A stretch of DNA of 39,801 nt, taken from positions 1 through 39,801 of the forward strand of contig NZ_RSFW01000028.1 of the NCBI RefSeq assembly GCF_003937825.1. Reading direction: 5' to 3'. Shown in pieces: positions 17,481 to 24,825 of this stretch (position 1 is the stretch's first letter; each line of letters begins with the position of its first letter). The translations under genes were made by a program, and so were the position numbers. The notes under the pieces are model-generated. The model did not search any database. It worked only from the letters and a program-made list of their open reading frames with translations, and had not been told where the DNA came from. This stretch comes from Mesobacillus subterraneus. Its GTDB lineage: Bacteria; Bacillota; Bacilli; Bacillales; Cytobacillaceae.

Positions 17481-17670
17481 AAAAAGAGCAGCGTTCTTCT
17501 CGATCTTCCTGTTTCTTGCGGTCAATGTCTTTGCCCTTTCCAACGCAATCGAGGGATATTACGGCCATGAAGATGGACGTGTGTATGGTGCGGTGACGGT
17601 AGCGTTGATTTCGACGCTTCTGGCAACGGTGGCATTCTTCATCTGGAAGAAGGCAGAGTATAAAAAATAA
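17473..17670 (+). CDS. Small two-helix membrane protein
   Basis: Protein of 65 residues with two predicted membrane helices (about 6-25 and 38-58) joined by a short loop, EGYYGHEDGR, that could face outward. It overlaps the Rieske gene by 8 nt and has GGGAGGG upstream, so translation is likely coupled. The overlap and topology suggest a membrane partner or anchor for the Rieske protein. The family was not recognised. Confidence 0.78.
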   Translation: MDKKRAAFFSIFLFLAVNVFALSNAIEGYYGHEDGRVYGAVTVALISTLLATVAFFIWKKAEYKK

Positions 17671-17756
17671 GCTGTCGGCGATGATAAGAAAAGGCTGTTT
17701 TCGTATGGGTGAAGCCTGAAAGAATACGAACAGAGCCAAAAGGGGAGGTTGAACAG

Positions 17757-17972
17757 ATGGATTCCCAATCTTTTCATCAGGACAGCAATAAAGAAATTGC
17801 AGAGGTGCTAAGGAGTTCTATAGAAATTGAAGAAGACCTGATGCGGACCTATTTGATTACTGCTGAACGAGTCCACGAGGATGCGGAGCTGAAAGAACGG
17901 CTTGAAAACTTCGCTGAAGGGAACGCCAAGCGCACGAAGCAGTTGATTGACGAATTGAAGAAAGACAAATAA
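17757..17972 (+). CDS. Small helical protein, possibly half of a ferritin-like bundle
   Basis: Acidic protein of 71 residues predicted to be almost wholly helical. Residues from about 12 onward (EIAEVLRSSIEIEEDLMRTY, then ITAERVHEDAELKERL) resemble the first two helices of rubrerythrin/ferritin-like proteins, with Glu and His spaced as in metal sites, but the second helix pair is missing. A homodimer could complete a bundle; this is inference. ATG 17757 follows AGGGGAGG. The gene lies 86 bp after the two-helix peptide and before a terminator, so it may end the Mrp-Rieske transcript. Confidence 0.65.
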   Translation: MDSQSFHQDSNKEIAEVLRSSIEIEEDLMRTYLITAERVHEDAELKERLENFAEGNAKRTKQLIDELKKDK

Positions 17973-18000
17973 AAAAAGCAGCGGAATGCTGCTTTTTTTG
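17973..18000 (+). terminator. Terminator after the small helical gene
   Basis: AGCAGC (17977-17982) pairs with GCTGCT (17988-17993), flanked by A and T runs, giving a bidirectional terminator also for the convergent gene at 18008. Confidence 0.92.
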
Positions 18001-18007
18001 CATGATA

Positions 18008-18517
18008 TCAGCCAAACTGATTGGTCGGCACAATTTTTATATTGTCTGCCTCAAACGTTCTCTCACCAAAAAGGGTAATCAATGTGCAGCTCGTGATGCT
18101 GAAGGGATGCTCCTTGATCTTATATTCGGCAAGCAGGCCTGAACCCAGTTCTTCCCCTACCGGATTCAATGCCTGCACATTTTGTCCTTCAAGTGTCCTA
18201 AGTTTCGCTTTTATCAGGAATGCCTTCCACTCTTCCCAGTTTTTAATCAGAAAAGCCTTCTCGCCATTCTCAAGATAGCCTAACTGGCATCCTCTTTCAT
18301 CAATCGCTGCTTCGTTTCCGTAACTAAGCTCCATGATCATATCCCGCAAAAATTGAAACTCTTCAAGATCTAAATGCGGATCGATATGGAATTCAACTTC
18401 ACTTCCTGTTCCCTTGAGGGTCGCAAGTGCTTTATAGTTCATCATGACAGTCTTGTTTTTTATATGTTCAGATTCAATCTGTTCGAGGGGTGTGCCCATC
18501 AGTTTTAAAATAAGCAT
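18008..18517 (-). CDS. Hypothetical protein with an Fnr-type promoter
   Basis: Soluble protein of 169 residues without signal peptide or membrane helix; no family recognised. Visible features are a mixed alpha/beta composition, one cysteine in ERGCQLGYLENGEKAF and a second in ITSCTLITLFGE. The start is clear: AAAAAGGAGA lies 5 nt before the ATG. It is convergent with the Rieske operon and shares the terminator. Its promoter has the same Fnr geometry as the molybdoenzyme operon (see 18554-18596), so it may belong to the same low-oxygen regulon. No function is proposed. Confidence 0.8.
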   Translation of the reverse strand: MLILKLMGTPLEQIESEHIKNKTVMMNYKALATLKGTGSEVEFHIDPHLDLEEFQFLRDMIMELSYGNEAAIDERGCQLGYLENGEKAFLIKNWEEWKAFLIKAKLRTLEGQNVQALNPVGEELGSGLLAEYKIKEHPFSITSCTLITLFGERTFEADNIKIVPTNQFG

Positions 18518-18553
18518 AAGAATCTCCTTTTTTCGGTCGTCGTATTACCTTTT

Positions 18554-18596
18554 ATTATAATGATTTTGCCCTATCCGCGGTGTGACAAACTTCATT
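18554..18596 (-). promoter_or_regulatory. Fnr-type class-II promoter of the unknown 169-residue gene
   Basis: On the minus strand, AATGAAGTTTGTCACA (18581-18596) matches AnTGA-N6-TCACA with one perfect half and one weaker half. Exactly 21 nt downstream lies a perfect -10, TATAAT (18554-18559). This is the same spacing as the promoter at 11868-11910 and gives a start near 18547, 30 nt before the ATG. The weak half-site is the main doubt. Confidence 0.6.
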
Positions 18597-18887
18597 TCCT
18601 CCCCATAAAAGCAATTAATAGTTCGAAAGATATAGCGAGTGCCAAAAATCGACAAGTATTGGTAAAGATATGGTTCATTTATTAAAAAAGTTACAAATTT
18701 TGCATAGGATGTAGCACAACTGAAAGCTTGCTGAAATCTTGAATGAAAAATAGTTTGATAGAATACAATGATAAGGTTTGAGGGCAGGCACCATATGGGA
18801 AAAAGGAAATGTTAAGAAGAGCAAAGCCTGAAGGAGTACAAAGGCTCTTTTTATGGATTATCCATATTGAAAGGTCGGAGGAAAGTC
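18597..18887 (+). other. Leader region of the dynamin-like gene
   Basis: About 290 bp without a gene. It holds a TACAAT element near 18765 that could be a -10. It also holds an attenuator-like hairpin: AAGAGC (18817-18822) can pair with GCTCTT (18844-18849), followed by T5. The hairpin lies between the presumed start and the ribosome binding site, so read-through control is possible. No known riboswitch pattern could be fitted. Confidence 0.4.
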
Positions 18888-21635
18888 ATGACATTTGAAG
18901 AGCAATTAATCAAAAAATCGTATTTTGAAACATATATGGAGTCAGGGAACAGGACACATCCTGTTCGTGCACTCGGGGAGCTTTACCTTGAAGAGCAAAA
19001 GAAGGATATGCCGGATTTGTCTTACATCCGTTTTGCTCAGGGTGAGGTTTATTTTCATAATAAAGATTACGAAGCGGCGATTTTTAAATGGGAAAACATC
19101 ACGAATGAATTGGAGCCATGGGCGAAAAAGAACATGGGGGATGCGTTTCTTGAGCTTGGACTGCTGAATTCCGCAGAGGAGCTGTACCTTTCGATTGAAA
19201 CAGAGAGTGATGTCCTGAAAATTGAAAGCGGCCTGCAGCTGTTGTCGCTTTACATAGAACAGGGCAAGCTTGATAAAGCTGTTGCGGTTATCAAGAAATT
19301 TGTTGCACTGGATCCGGATTATCCTGGTGTGACGGAAATTGCCCGTGCGTTCTTCGAGGAGCACAATGACTGGGAAAATGCAGTCGAGCTGGCCGTCAGC
19401 GAAGGAGTCCGAACCGGTTCTCCTAAATGGTTCGACGTACTGAATCAATACGTGGACCATGGACATACTACTGTTTTTGGACCGGAATATTTCAACGAAG
19501 CACTGTCTGTACTGTACCAGGTGGATCGCAGCCGTTTTGAACAGCTGGCGGTATCACTGTGGTTAAGCTACAAAGGCCGTACCAACTATATGGCATGGTT
19601 AAAAGATTTCAACCAGCTTTTCAGCGGCATGGATGGCAACAGGCGGGATGGCTGGACCCAACTGTCCGGTGTTTACCAGGATGCTTATTTTGAGCTGATC
19701 AATGGTGACCGATTGATCAAGGAGATTTCTCCATTGATCCCTGATCTTTTAACCAATTGGCTGAAAATCACGAGTCCTGCAAACAGTCTTGTATCCGCGT
19801 CATCCATCATTGCATGGAACGAGGTGTTTCCGGGTTCGATCACCGCTTCAGCGATTAAAGATGCTGAAACGCTGATCCTCAATTCCCGTGAATATCATGA
19901 TGGCTATGAAGATAGCATGCAGTTGTTCCAGATGATCATTAAATGGGCGGAGGAACATGAAATCGAAGTTGGAAACCGGATCAAATGGATGGTCCAGGGA
20001 CTGAATGAATCCAATGTTCATAACTTGTTGATCGCAGGCGTTTCAGGAAATGGCAAGTCTTCTTTTGTTAACTCGATTGTCGGTGAAGAATTGATCACCG
20101 TTCCAACCGCAGCCGTCATCCGTTTTAAAAATCAGGAAAATCCGGAAATCCATGAAATCACGGATACCGATGTAAGACAGATTACGGATTTGGAAGATTT
20201 TAAGGAAGCAGCAGGCGTTAGCCGTAAAACTCATAAGCACGAAACGATCATCGATTTCAAGGCCCAGTTCCCGTTCATCGGTGACCATGGCCTTGCTTTG
20301 ATCGATACGCCAGGAGTGAACCGCAATAACTACGACAAACATCCGCTTTACAATTACCTGCGCTTTGCCGATAGTTTGCTGTTTGTCCTGAATGCAAATG
20401 ATCCATTTACGGAAAAAGAACGGGAAATCCTGTCCAATATCTCAGAGTACTTCCCGAACCTGCCGATTCATTTCCTTTTGAATAAAATGGACGTCATCTA
20501 CAGCCAGCAGGAGGCCATTGAGATATTCGATCAAACATGGTCGGAAATCTCTCAGTATTATCCTGATGCGAAAATGTTCGCTTTTTCATCCAATTACGAT
20601 CAAGCACAGCAGCTAAAGGATTTCTCGGATTTTATCAAATCAAACAAAAGAGCAGTCGACCTTGAGCAGGAGCGTACTTCAAAGCTGCAGTTCTTTGTCA
20701 GAAGGGCAATTACCTATCTGCTTGATAAACGGATTGAAATCGAGAACAACCATATGGAATCCATCAGCTGGAATGAAGAAATGGTTGGCAAACTGAATGG
20801 TGCGATCAATCAGCTGGGAGATATTGAAGAGGAAAAATCGCGCTCCATCCAGAAGTCATTCCGTAAGATCAAGGACGACACTCGTGCTGAAATCATTGAG
20901 AAGATCCCTGGATTGCTGCGCAACTGCTCAGAACTCGTGACAGAGGAAAGCGACTTTGGCAGGATCCATGAGCAAATGGATGAGGAAATGAACAAGCGAA
21001 TCCAGGAATACCTGGACACTTCCGTTCTGCCGAAATTCCATGATTCCTTAGAAGGCTGGATTGATTTTTCAAAGAATGAGTTCGACCAGAGCCAGAACTA
21101 TCTGAATGAAATGGCGGAAGGATTTAATTCTATGTATGGAGAAGAACGCATCAGTCTCGAATGCGATTTCCGTGTGCTCGATGACTGGCGCAGGGACGCC
21201 AATCGGATGACCAGTGGAGTTCATTATGAAAAGGTCAACATCATGAACCGTTCGACACCGCAGCAGTTCTTCCTGAAAAGCGCCGGCAAGCTGCTGGGGG
21301 TGCTGCCGCAGAATAACGCGATGCTCTATAACCGGTACAAAACGTATCTAGAGACAGAGGACTATTATGAAATCGGTGTCTCGATCGCGAAAAAATTCCT
21401 GCAGCAATTCGAGATTTTCGAAAAGTCAATCGACCGTGATGTGAATCTGTTCTTCAAACAACCATTCATCGAATTGGAAGGAGCAGTTGACCATGCCCGC
21501 TCCGAAATAGAATACGGAAAGAATGAACTGGAAAAAATGAGGATCAACCCTGAACTGTACCGCGACCCACTGACACTGTACGAAGTAAAACTCCGCCAGT
21601 ACGAATGGATGACCGCAGCAGGCAGAGGAGAATAG
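18888..21635 (+). CDS. Dynamin-like large GTPase with N-terminal helical-repeat domain
   Basis: Protein of 915 residues. Residues 1 to about 370 are helical and TPR-like (repeated Y/F-x-A pairs, for example YIRFAQGEVYFHNKDYEAAI and LQLLSLYIEQGKLDKAVAVI). A GTPase domain follows: G1 GVSGNGKSS (384-392), a candidate switch-I Thr around 405-408, G3 DTPG (473-476), G4 NKMD (532-535). Residues from about 620 are long helices (stalk-like), with HMESISWNEEMVGKLNGAI and later segments rich in heptad pattern. There is no obvious transmembrane helix. This order suggests a membrane-remodelling or nucleotide-switch protein; it differs from Bacillus DynA, which has two fused GTPases and about 1190 residues. 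ATG 18888 follows TCGGAGGAAAG. It is monocistronic, and its function is unknown. Confidence 0.82.
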   Translation: MTFEEQLIKKSYFETYMESGNRTHPVRALGELYLEEQKKDMPDLSYIRFAQGEVYFHNKDYEAAIFKWENITNELEPWAKKNMGDAFLELGLLNSAEELYLSIETESDVLKIESGLQLLSLYIEQGKLDKAVAVIKKFVALDPDYPGVTEIARAFFEEHNDWENAVELAVSEGVRTGSPKWFDVLNQYVDHGHTTVFGPEYFNEALSVLYQVDRSRFEQLAVSLWLSYKGRTNYMAWLKDFNQLFSGMDGNRRDGWTQLSGVYQDAYFELINGDRLIKEISPLIPDLLTNWLKITSPANSLVSASSIIAWNEVFPGSITASAIKDAETLILNSREYHDGYEDSMQLFQMIIKWAEEHEIEVGNRIKWMVQGLNESNVHNLLIAGVSGNGKSSFVNSIVGEELITVPTAAVIRFKNQENPEIHEITDTDVRQITDLEDFKEAAGVSRKTHKHETIIDFKAQFPFIGDHGLALIDTPGVNRNNYDKHPLYNYLRFADSLLFVLNANDPFTEKEREILSNISEYFPNLPIHFLLNKMDVIYSQQEAIEIFDQTWSEISQYYPDAKMFAFSSNYDQAQQLKDFSDFIKSNKRAVDLEQERTSKLQFFVRRAITYLLDKRIEIENNHMESISWNEEMVGKLNGAINQLGDIEEEKSRSIQKSFRKIKDDTRAEIIEKIPGLLRNCSELVTEESDFGRIHEQMDEEMNKRIQEYLDTSVLPKFHDSLEGWIDFSKNEFDQSQNYLNEMAEGFNSMYGEERISLECDFRVLDDWRRDANRMTSGVHYEKVNIMNRSTPQQFFLKSAGKLLGVLPQNNAMLYNRYKTYLETEDYYEIGVSIAKKFLQQFEIFEKSIDRDVNLFFKQPFIELEGAVDHARSEIEYGKNELEKMRINPELYRDPLTLYEVKLRQYEWMTAAGRGE

Positions 21636-21642
21636 ATAGGAG

Positions 21643-21676
21643 AAGGAAGATTCCGTTTATGGAATCTTCCTTTTTA
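21643..21676 (+). terminator. Terminator of the dynamin-like gene
   Basis: AAGGAAGATTCC (21643-21654) pairs with GGAATCTTCCTT (21661-21672), followed by T's. Confidence 0.95.
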
Positions 21677-21705
21677 CGTATAAAAATTAAATTTTCATAA
21701 TAATA

Positions 21706-21734
21706 TTGACAATATGACAACAGGAGATTAAAGT
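21706..21734 (+). promoter_or_regulatory. Sigma-A promoter of the S-box operon
   Basis: TTGACA (21706-21711), 17-bp spacer, TAAAGT (21729-21734). Transcription would start near 21741, about 33 nt before the aptamer. Confidence 0.65.
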
Positions 21735-21773
21735 AAGATTTAACGATTTGCATCTTTAACTTAATAAAGAAAT

Positions 21774-21937
21774 TCTCTTATCAAGAGTGGCAGAGGGACT
21801 GGCCCTATGACGCCCAGCAACCGTTCCATCGTGGAATTGGTGCTAAATCCTGCAAAACTATTAGGTTTTGGAAGATAAGAGAGGGATCCGACCTATTATT
21901 CTTCTGCGTTCGAAACCTCTCTTTTCTGGAGAGGTTT
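21774..21937 (+). promoter_or_regulatory. SAM-I riboswitch (S-box) with terminator
   Basis: P1 is TCTCTTATC (21774-21782) paired with GATAAGAGA (21874-21882). Inside are the conserved S-box elements AGAGTGGCAGAGGGACTGGC, GACGCCCAGCAACCG and GGTGCTAAATCCTGC. The terminator is AACCTCTC/GAGAGGTT with a T run ending near 21937. AAGAGAGG (21877-21884) at the 3' side of P1 is complementary to CCTCTCTT (21916-21923), giving the antiterminator. SAM binding should stabilise P1 and stop transcription, so the transporter is made when SAM/methionine is low. Confidence 0.97.
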
Positions 21938-21983
21938 TTTTATTTTGTTAGTAAGCGCAGATCAAGATAAAGGGGGAAGAAAG

Positions 21984-23087
21984 ATGAAAAAGAGAAATGT
22001 GCGGAATGTATTTGTATCGGCGATTGCAGCGGCACTTTTGCTGACCGGCTGCGGCGGCGGTGGAGACACGAAGACGGCGAGCGGTCCGGTACAAGGAGTT
22101 CCGGAGCGATTCGCTAAAGGGGAAGAAGTCAAAATCAAGGTTATCCGCAAGATTGGCGGAGACGATCATACTGCGCAATTTTTAGCTGGGGCGAAAGCTG
22201 AAGGGGAAGCGCTTGGCTTTAAAGTAGATGTGTTCACGGCAAATGGGGATACAGCGAAGTTCCATGACGCGATCAATCAGGGACTTCAGCAGGATTACGA
22301 TGGATTCATTATTTCACATGGCGATGACGCAGCAACAGTGGAAGACGTGAAAAAGCTTGTTGATAAAGGCAAGAGCGTCGTCACTTTCGATTCAAATCCG
22401 GATTTGGCTCAGGTAGAAGGTGTCACGCTCACTTCACAGGATGACGAAGCACTCGCAACTCAGGCGCTCGATCAGCTAGTGAAGGATCACAACGGCGAGG
22501 CGAACATCGTTTACCTATGGGTAGACGGCTTCCCGCCAATGGTCAGAAGAAATAAAGTTTACCAGGAAACACTGAAGGCAAATCCAGGAATCAAAGAGGT
22601 TGAGAGATTCGGAGTTGCGGCTGCGGATACAAGTATGCAGACACAAAACGCTGTGGCAGCGATGCTGAATAAGCATCCAAAGGGAGAAATCGATGCAATT
22701 TTTGCTACATGGGATGCATTTGCCATCGGCGCTGCCCGTGCGATCAAGGAAGCCGGCCGTGATGAAATCAAAATTTACGGAATCGACGTATCTAACGCTG
22801 ACCTGCAGGAAATCCAGGGAGAAGGCAGCCCGTGGAAGTACACAGCAGCCGTCGATCCAAAGCTGATTGGTGAAGTGAACATGAGATTGCTGGCGAAAAA
22901 GCTGGCTGACGAAGAAACACCTGCAACTTATGACTTAGAAGCTTCACTGATTTCCCAGGAACAGCTTCAGGCGTCAAAAAATCCAGTCAACATGGTCAAT
23001 CTTGCCGAAATCATCGACGGATGGGGCAAATCGGACGCCTTTGAGGAAGATTGGATGAAGAAATTGAAGGATCACTATAAGAAATAA
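21984..23087 (+). CDS. CUT2-type sugar ABC transporter substrate-binding lipoprotein
   Basis: Lipoprotein of 367 residues with lipobox LLTGC (Cys23), anchored outside the membrane. The fold is RbsB-like (periplasmic binding protein 4 family): IGGDDHTAQFLAGAKAEGEA, then DGFIISHGDDA and later IDAIFATWDAFAIGAARAIKEAG. The binding-site residues do not identify the sugar. ATG 21984 follows AAAGGGGGAAG. Because the operon is S-box controlled, the ligand is more likely a sulfur-containing riboside of the methionine cycle, such as 5-methylthioribose, than plain ribose or galactose. No methylthioribose kinase gene is in the window. Confidence 0.88.
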   Translation: MKKRNVRNVFVSAIAAALLLTGCGGGGDTKTASGPVQGVPERFAKGEEVKIKVIRKIGGDDHTAQFLAGAKAEGEALGFKVDVFTANGDTAKFHDAINQGLQQDYDGFIISHGDDAATVEDVKKLVDKGKSVVTFDSNPDLAQVEGVTLTSQDDEALATQALDQLVKDHNGEANIVYLWVDGFPPMVRRNKVYQETLKANPGIKEVERFGVAAADTSMQTQNAVAAMLNKHPKGEIDAIFATWDAFAIGAARAIKEAGRDEIKIYGIDVSNADLQEIQGEGSPWKYTAAVDPKLIGEVNMRLLAKKLADEETPATYDLEASLISQEQLQASKNPVNMVNLAEIIDGWGKSDAFEEDWMKKLKDHYKK

Positions 23088-23110
23088 TCTAAAGTTATGA
23101 CTTATGAAAA

Positions 23111-23240
23111 GTTTTATAGCGAAAAATTAAATTTAATAGCGAAAATCTCGTTTTTATAGCGAAAAAATTAATTTAATAGCGAAAAAAACTTTTTTATAGC
23201 GATTTTTTCATTTTTATAGCGAACTGGAAATTCCACGCGA
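23111..23240. repeat. 20-bp array, core TTTATAGCGAAAA, inside the ABC operon
   Basis: ATAGC ends at 23120, 23140, 23160, 23180, 23200 and 23220, an exact 20-bp period over six units. Units alternate between TTTTTATAGC and TTTAATAGC, with A- or T-tracts between. After the last core comes GAACTGGAAATT, then CACGCGATTTTTTCC, a cap matching the one after the array at 16002. It occupies the 231-bp gap between the binding-protein and ATPase genes of one operon. Confidence 0.95.
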
Positions 23241-23267
23241 TTTTTTCCAATTATAAAAACAGCACAT

Positions 23268-23298
23268 GCAGACACTCTCCCATCAAGAGAGTGTCTGC
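23268..23298 (+). other. 12-bp perfect intercistronic hairpin
   Basis: GCAGACACTCTC (23268-23279) pairs with GAGAGTGTCTGC (23287-23298) around a 7-nt loop. Only TTT follows, then the ribosome binding site of the ATPase gene, so it is a poor terminator. It more likely protects the 3' end of binding-protein mRNA or lowers downstream expression. Confidence 0.85.
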
Positions 23299-23318
23299 TT
23301 TGGGGAGGGGGAACCGGG

Positions 23319-24824
23319 ATGACAGCTAAGAAATTGGAAATGAACGGCATCACGATTGAGTTTCCTGGTGTAAAGGCTCTGAACGGAGTTGACTTCACCG
23401 CGGAAACCGGCAGGATCCATGCGCTGATCGGCGCGAATGGGGCGGGAAAATCGACGCTGATGAAGGTGCTCTCCGGCGCATATAACCATTACACAGGCGA
23501 CATCTCGCTGGATGGAGAAAGAGTGGAAATCAAGACGCCTGCTGATGCGCAGCGCCTTGGCATCCAGACGGTTTACCAGGAAGTGGACACAGCCATCATC
23601 CCATCGCTGACAGTGGCCGAAAACATCATGCTGAACCAAACGGTGCAATCAATGGAAAACCGGCACTGGATCAATTGGAAGCACCTATTCAGGCAGGCAG
23701 AAGAAATCCTTGCCGGGATGAACCTCACCATTCCTGTGAAAAAACTCGCAGGCCAACTGACGCTTGCTGAAAAACAGCTGGTGCTGATCGCCCGGGCCAT
23801 TTCAAGCGACTGCTCGTTCTTGATTTTGGATGAACCGACCGCACCGCTCAGCCAGACAGAAACGTCGCAGCTGTTCCGGATTGCCAGAGACCTGAAACAT
23901 AAAGGGGTTGGCATCATTTTCATCTCGCACCGGATGCCGGAAATCTTCGAGCTTTGCGATGAGCTTACCGTCATGCGCAATGGCGAGCTCGTTGTAAAAA
24001 AGACCATTCCGGAGGTTGATTCGCATCAGGTAATTGAATACATGCTCGGCCGGAAACTGGAAGACCAATTTCCGGAGCGAGTCAGCACTGCGGGCGAAAC
24101 GCTGCTGGAAGCGGAAGAGTTGTCTGATGGAGACAAGGTAAGGAATGCTACCCTCCATGTAAAAGCAGGAGAGATTGTCGGCATCGCTGGGCTCGTTGGG
24201 GCAGGCAAGACGGAGCTGTGCAAAGTATTGTTCGGTGCTTCACCGTCAACCAGCGGAACCGTAAAACTAAGCGGAAGGAGCCTCAAGCTAACAAGCCCGC
24301 ATGCTGCTGTAAAAAGCGGCTTGGCCCTCGTACCGGAGGAAAGACGAAAAGAAGGGGTGCTCGTTTCCGAATCGGTCGCATCCAACTTGACTGCTGTCAA
24401 CCTCAAAAAGTTTACGAAGTTCTGGAGCTTTATTGACTCTCGGGCTGAAAAAACGACAGCCTTGAAATACATAAAGGCTCTGGGCATCAAGACTTCATCA
24501 GAAACTGCAAAGGTCGGAAACCTTTCAGGCGGGAACCAGCAGAAGGTGGCGATTGGCAGATGGCTGATTGCGGACGCCGATGTCTATATTTTCGATGAAC
24601 CGACAAAAGGAGTCGATGTCGGAGCGAAAAGGGATATTTTTGAGCTGATTGCCCAATTGGCCAAACAGGGGAAAGGCGTCATCTACGCATCCTCCGAGCT
24701 GTCCGAAATCATCGGCATTACGAACAGGGTTTACGTTCTCTATGATGGAGGACCCGTCAAAGAGCTCGAAACCCTCGCAACAACAGAAGAAGAACTATTA
24801 TTTTATTCAACAGGAGGAAGATAG
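23319..24824 (+). CDS. CUT2-type sugar ABC transporter ATP-binding protein (RbsA-like)
   Basis: Cytoplasmic ATPase of 501 residues made of two ABC domains in tandem. The first has Walker A GANGAGKST (38-46), Walker B FLILDEPTAPL and a degenerate signature (LTLAEKQ). The second has Walker A-like GLVGAGKTE, signature LSGGNQQK and Walker B VYIFDEPTKGVD. One degenerate Walker A and one degenerate signature are usual in RbsA/MglA. ATG 23319 has GGGGAGGGGG upstream. The permease gene starts 1 nt after the stop. Confidence 0.92.
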   Translation: MTAKKLEMNGITIEFPGVKALNGVDFTAETGRIHALIGANGAGKSTLMKVLSGAYNHYTGDISLDGERVEIKTPADAQRLGIQTVYQEVDTAIIPSLTVAENIMLNQTVQSMENRHWINWKHLFRQAEEILAGMNLTIPVKKLAGQLTLAEKQLVLIARAISSDCSFLILDEPTAPLSQTETSQLFRIARDLKHKGVGIIFISHRMPEIFELCDELTVMRNGELVVKKTIPEVDSHQVIEYMLGRKLEDQFPERVSTAGETLLEAEELSDGDKVRNATLHVKAGEIVGIAGLVGAGKTELCKVLFGASPSTSGTVKLSGRSLKLTSPHAAVKSGLALVPEERRKEGVLVSESVASNLTAVNLKKFTKFWSFIDSRAEKTTALKYIKALGIKTSSETAKVGNLSGGNQQKVAIGRWLIADADVYIFDEPTKGVDVGAKRDIFELIAQLAKQGKGVIYASSELSEIIGITNRVYVLYDGGPVKELETLATTEEELLFYSTGGR

Positions 24825-24825
24825 G

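Noticed and set aside
18781-18852. Cyclic di-GMP (GEMM) riboswitch before the dynamin-like gene
   Set aside because: GGGCAGGCACC and GCAAAGCC are vaguely reminiscent, but the conserved ACGCAAAGCC junction and the tetraloop-receptor pattern do not fit.
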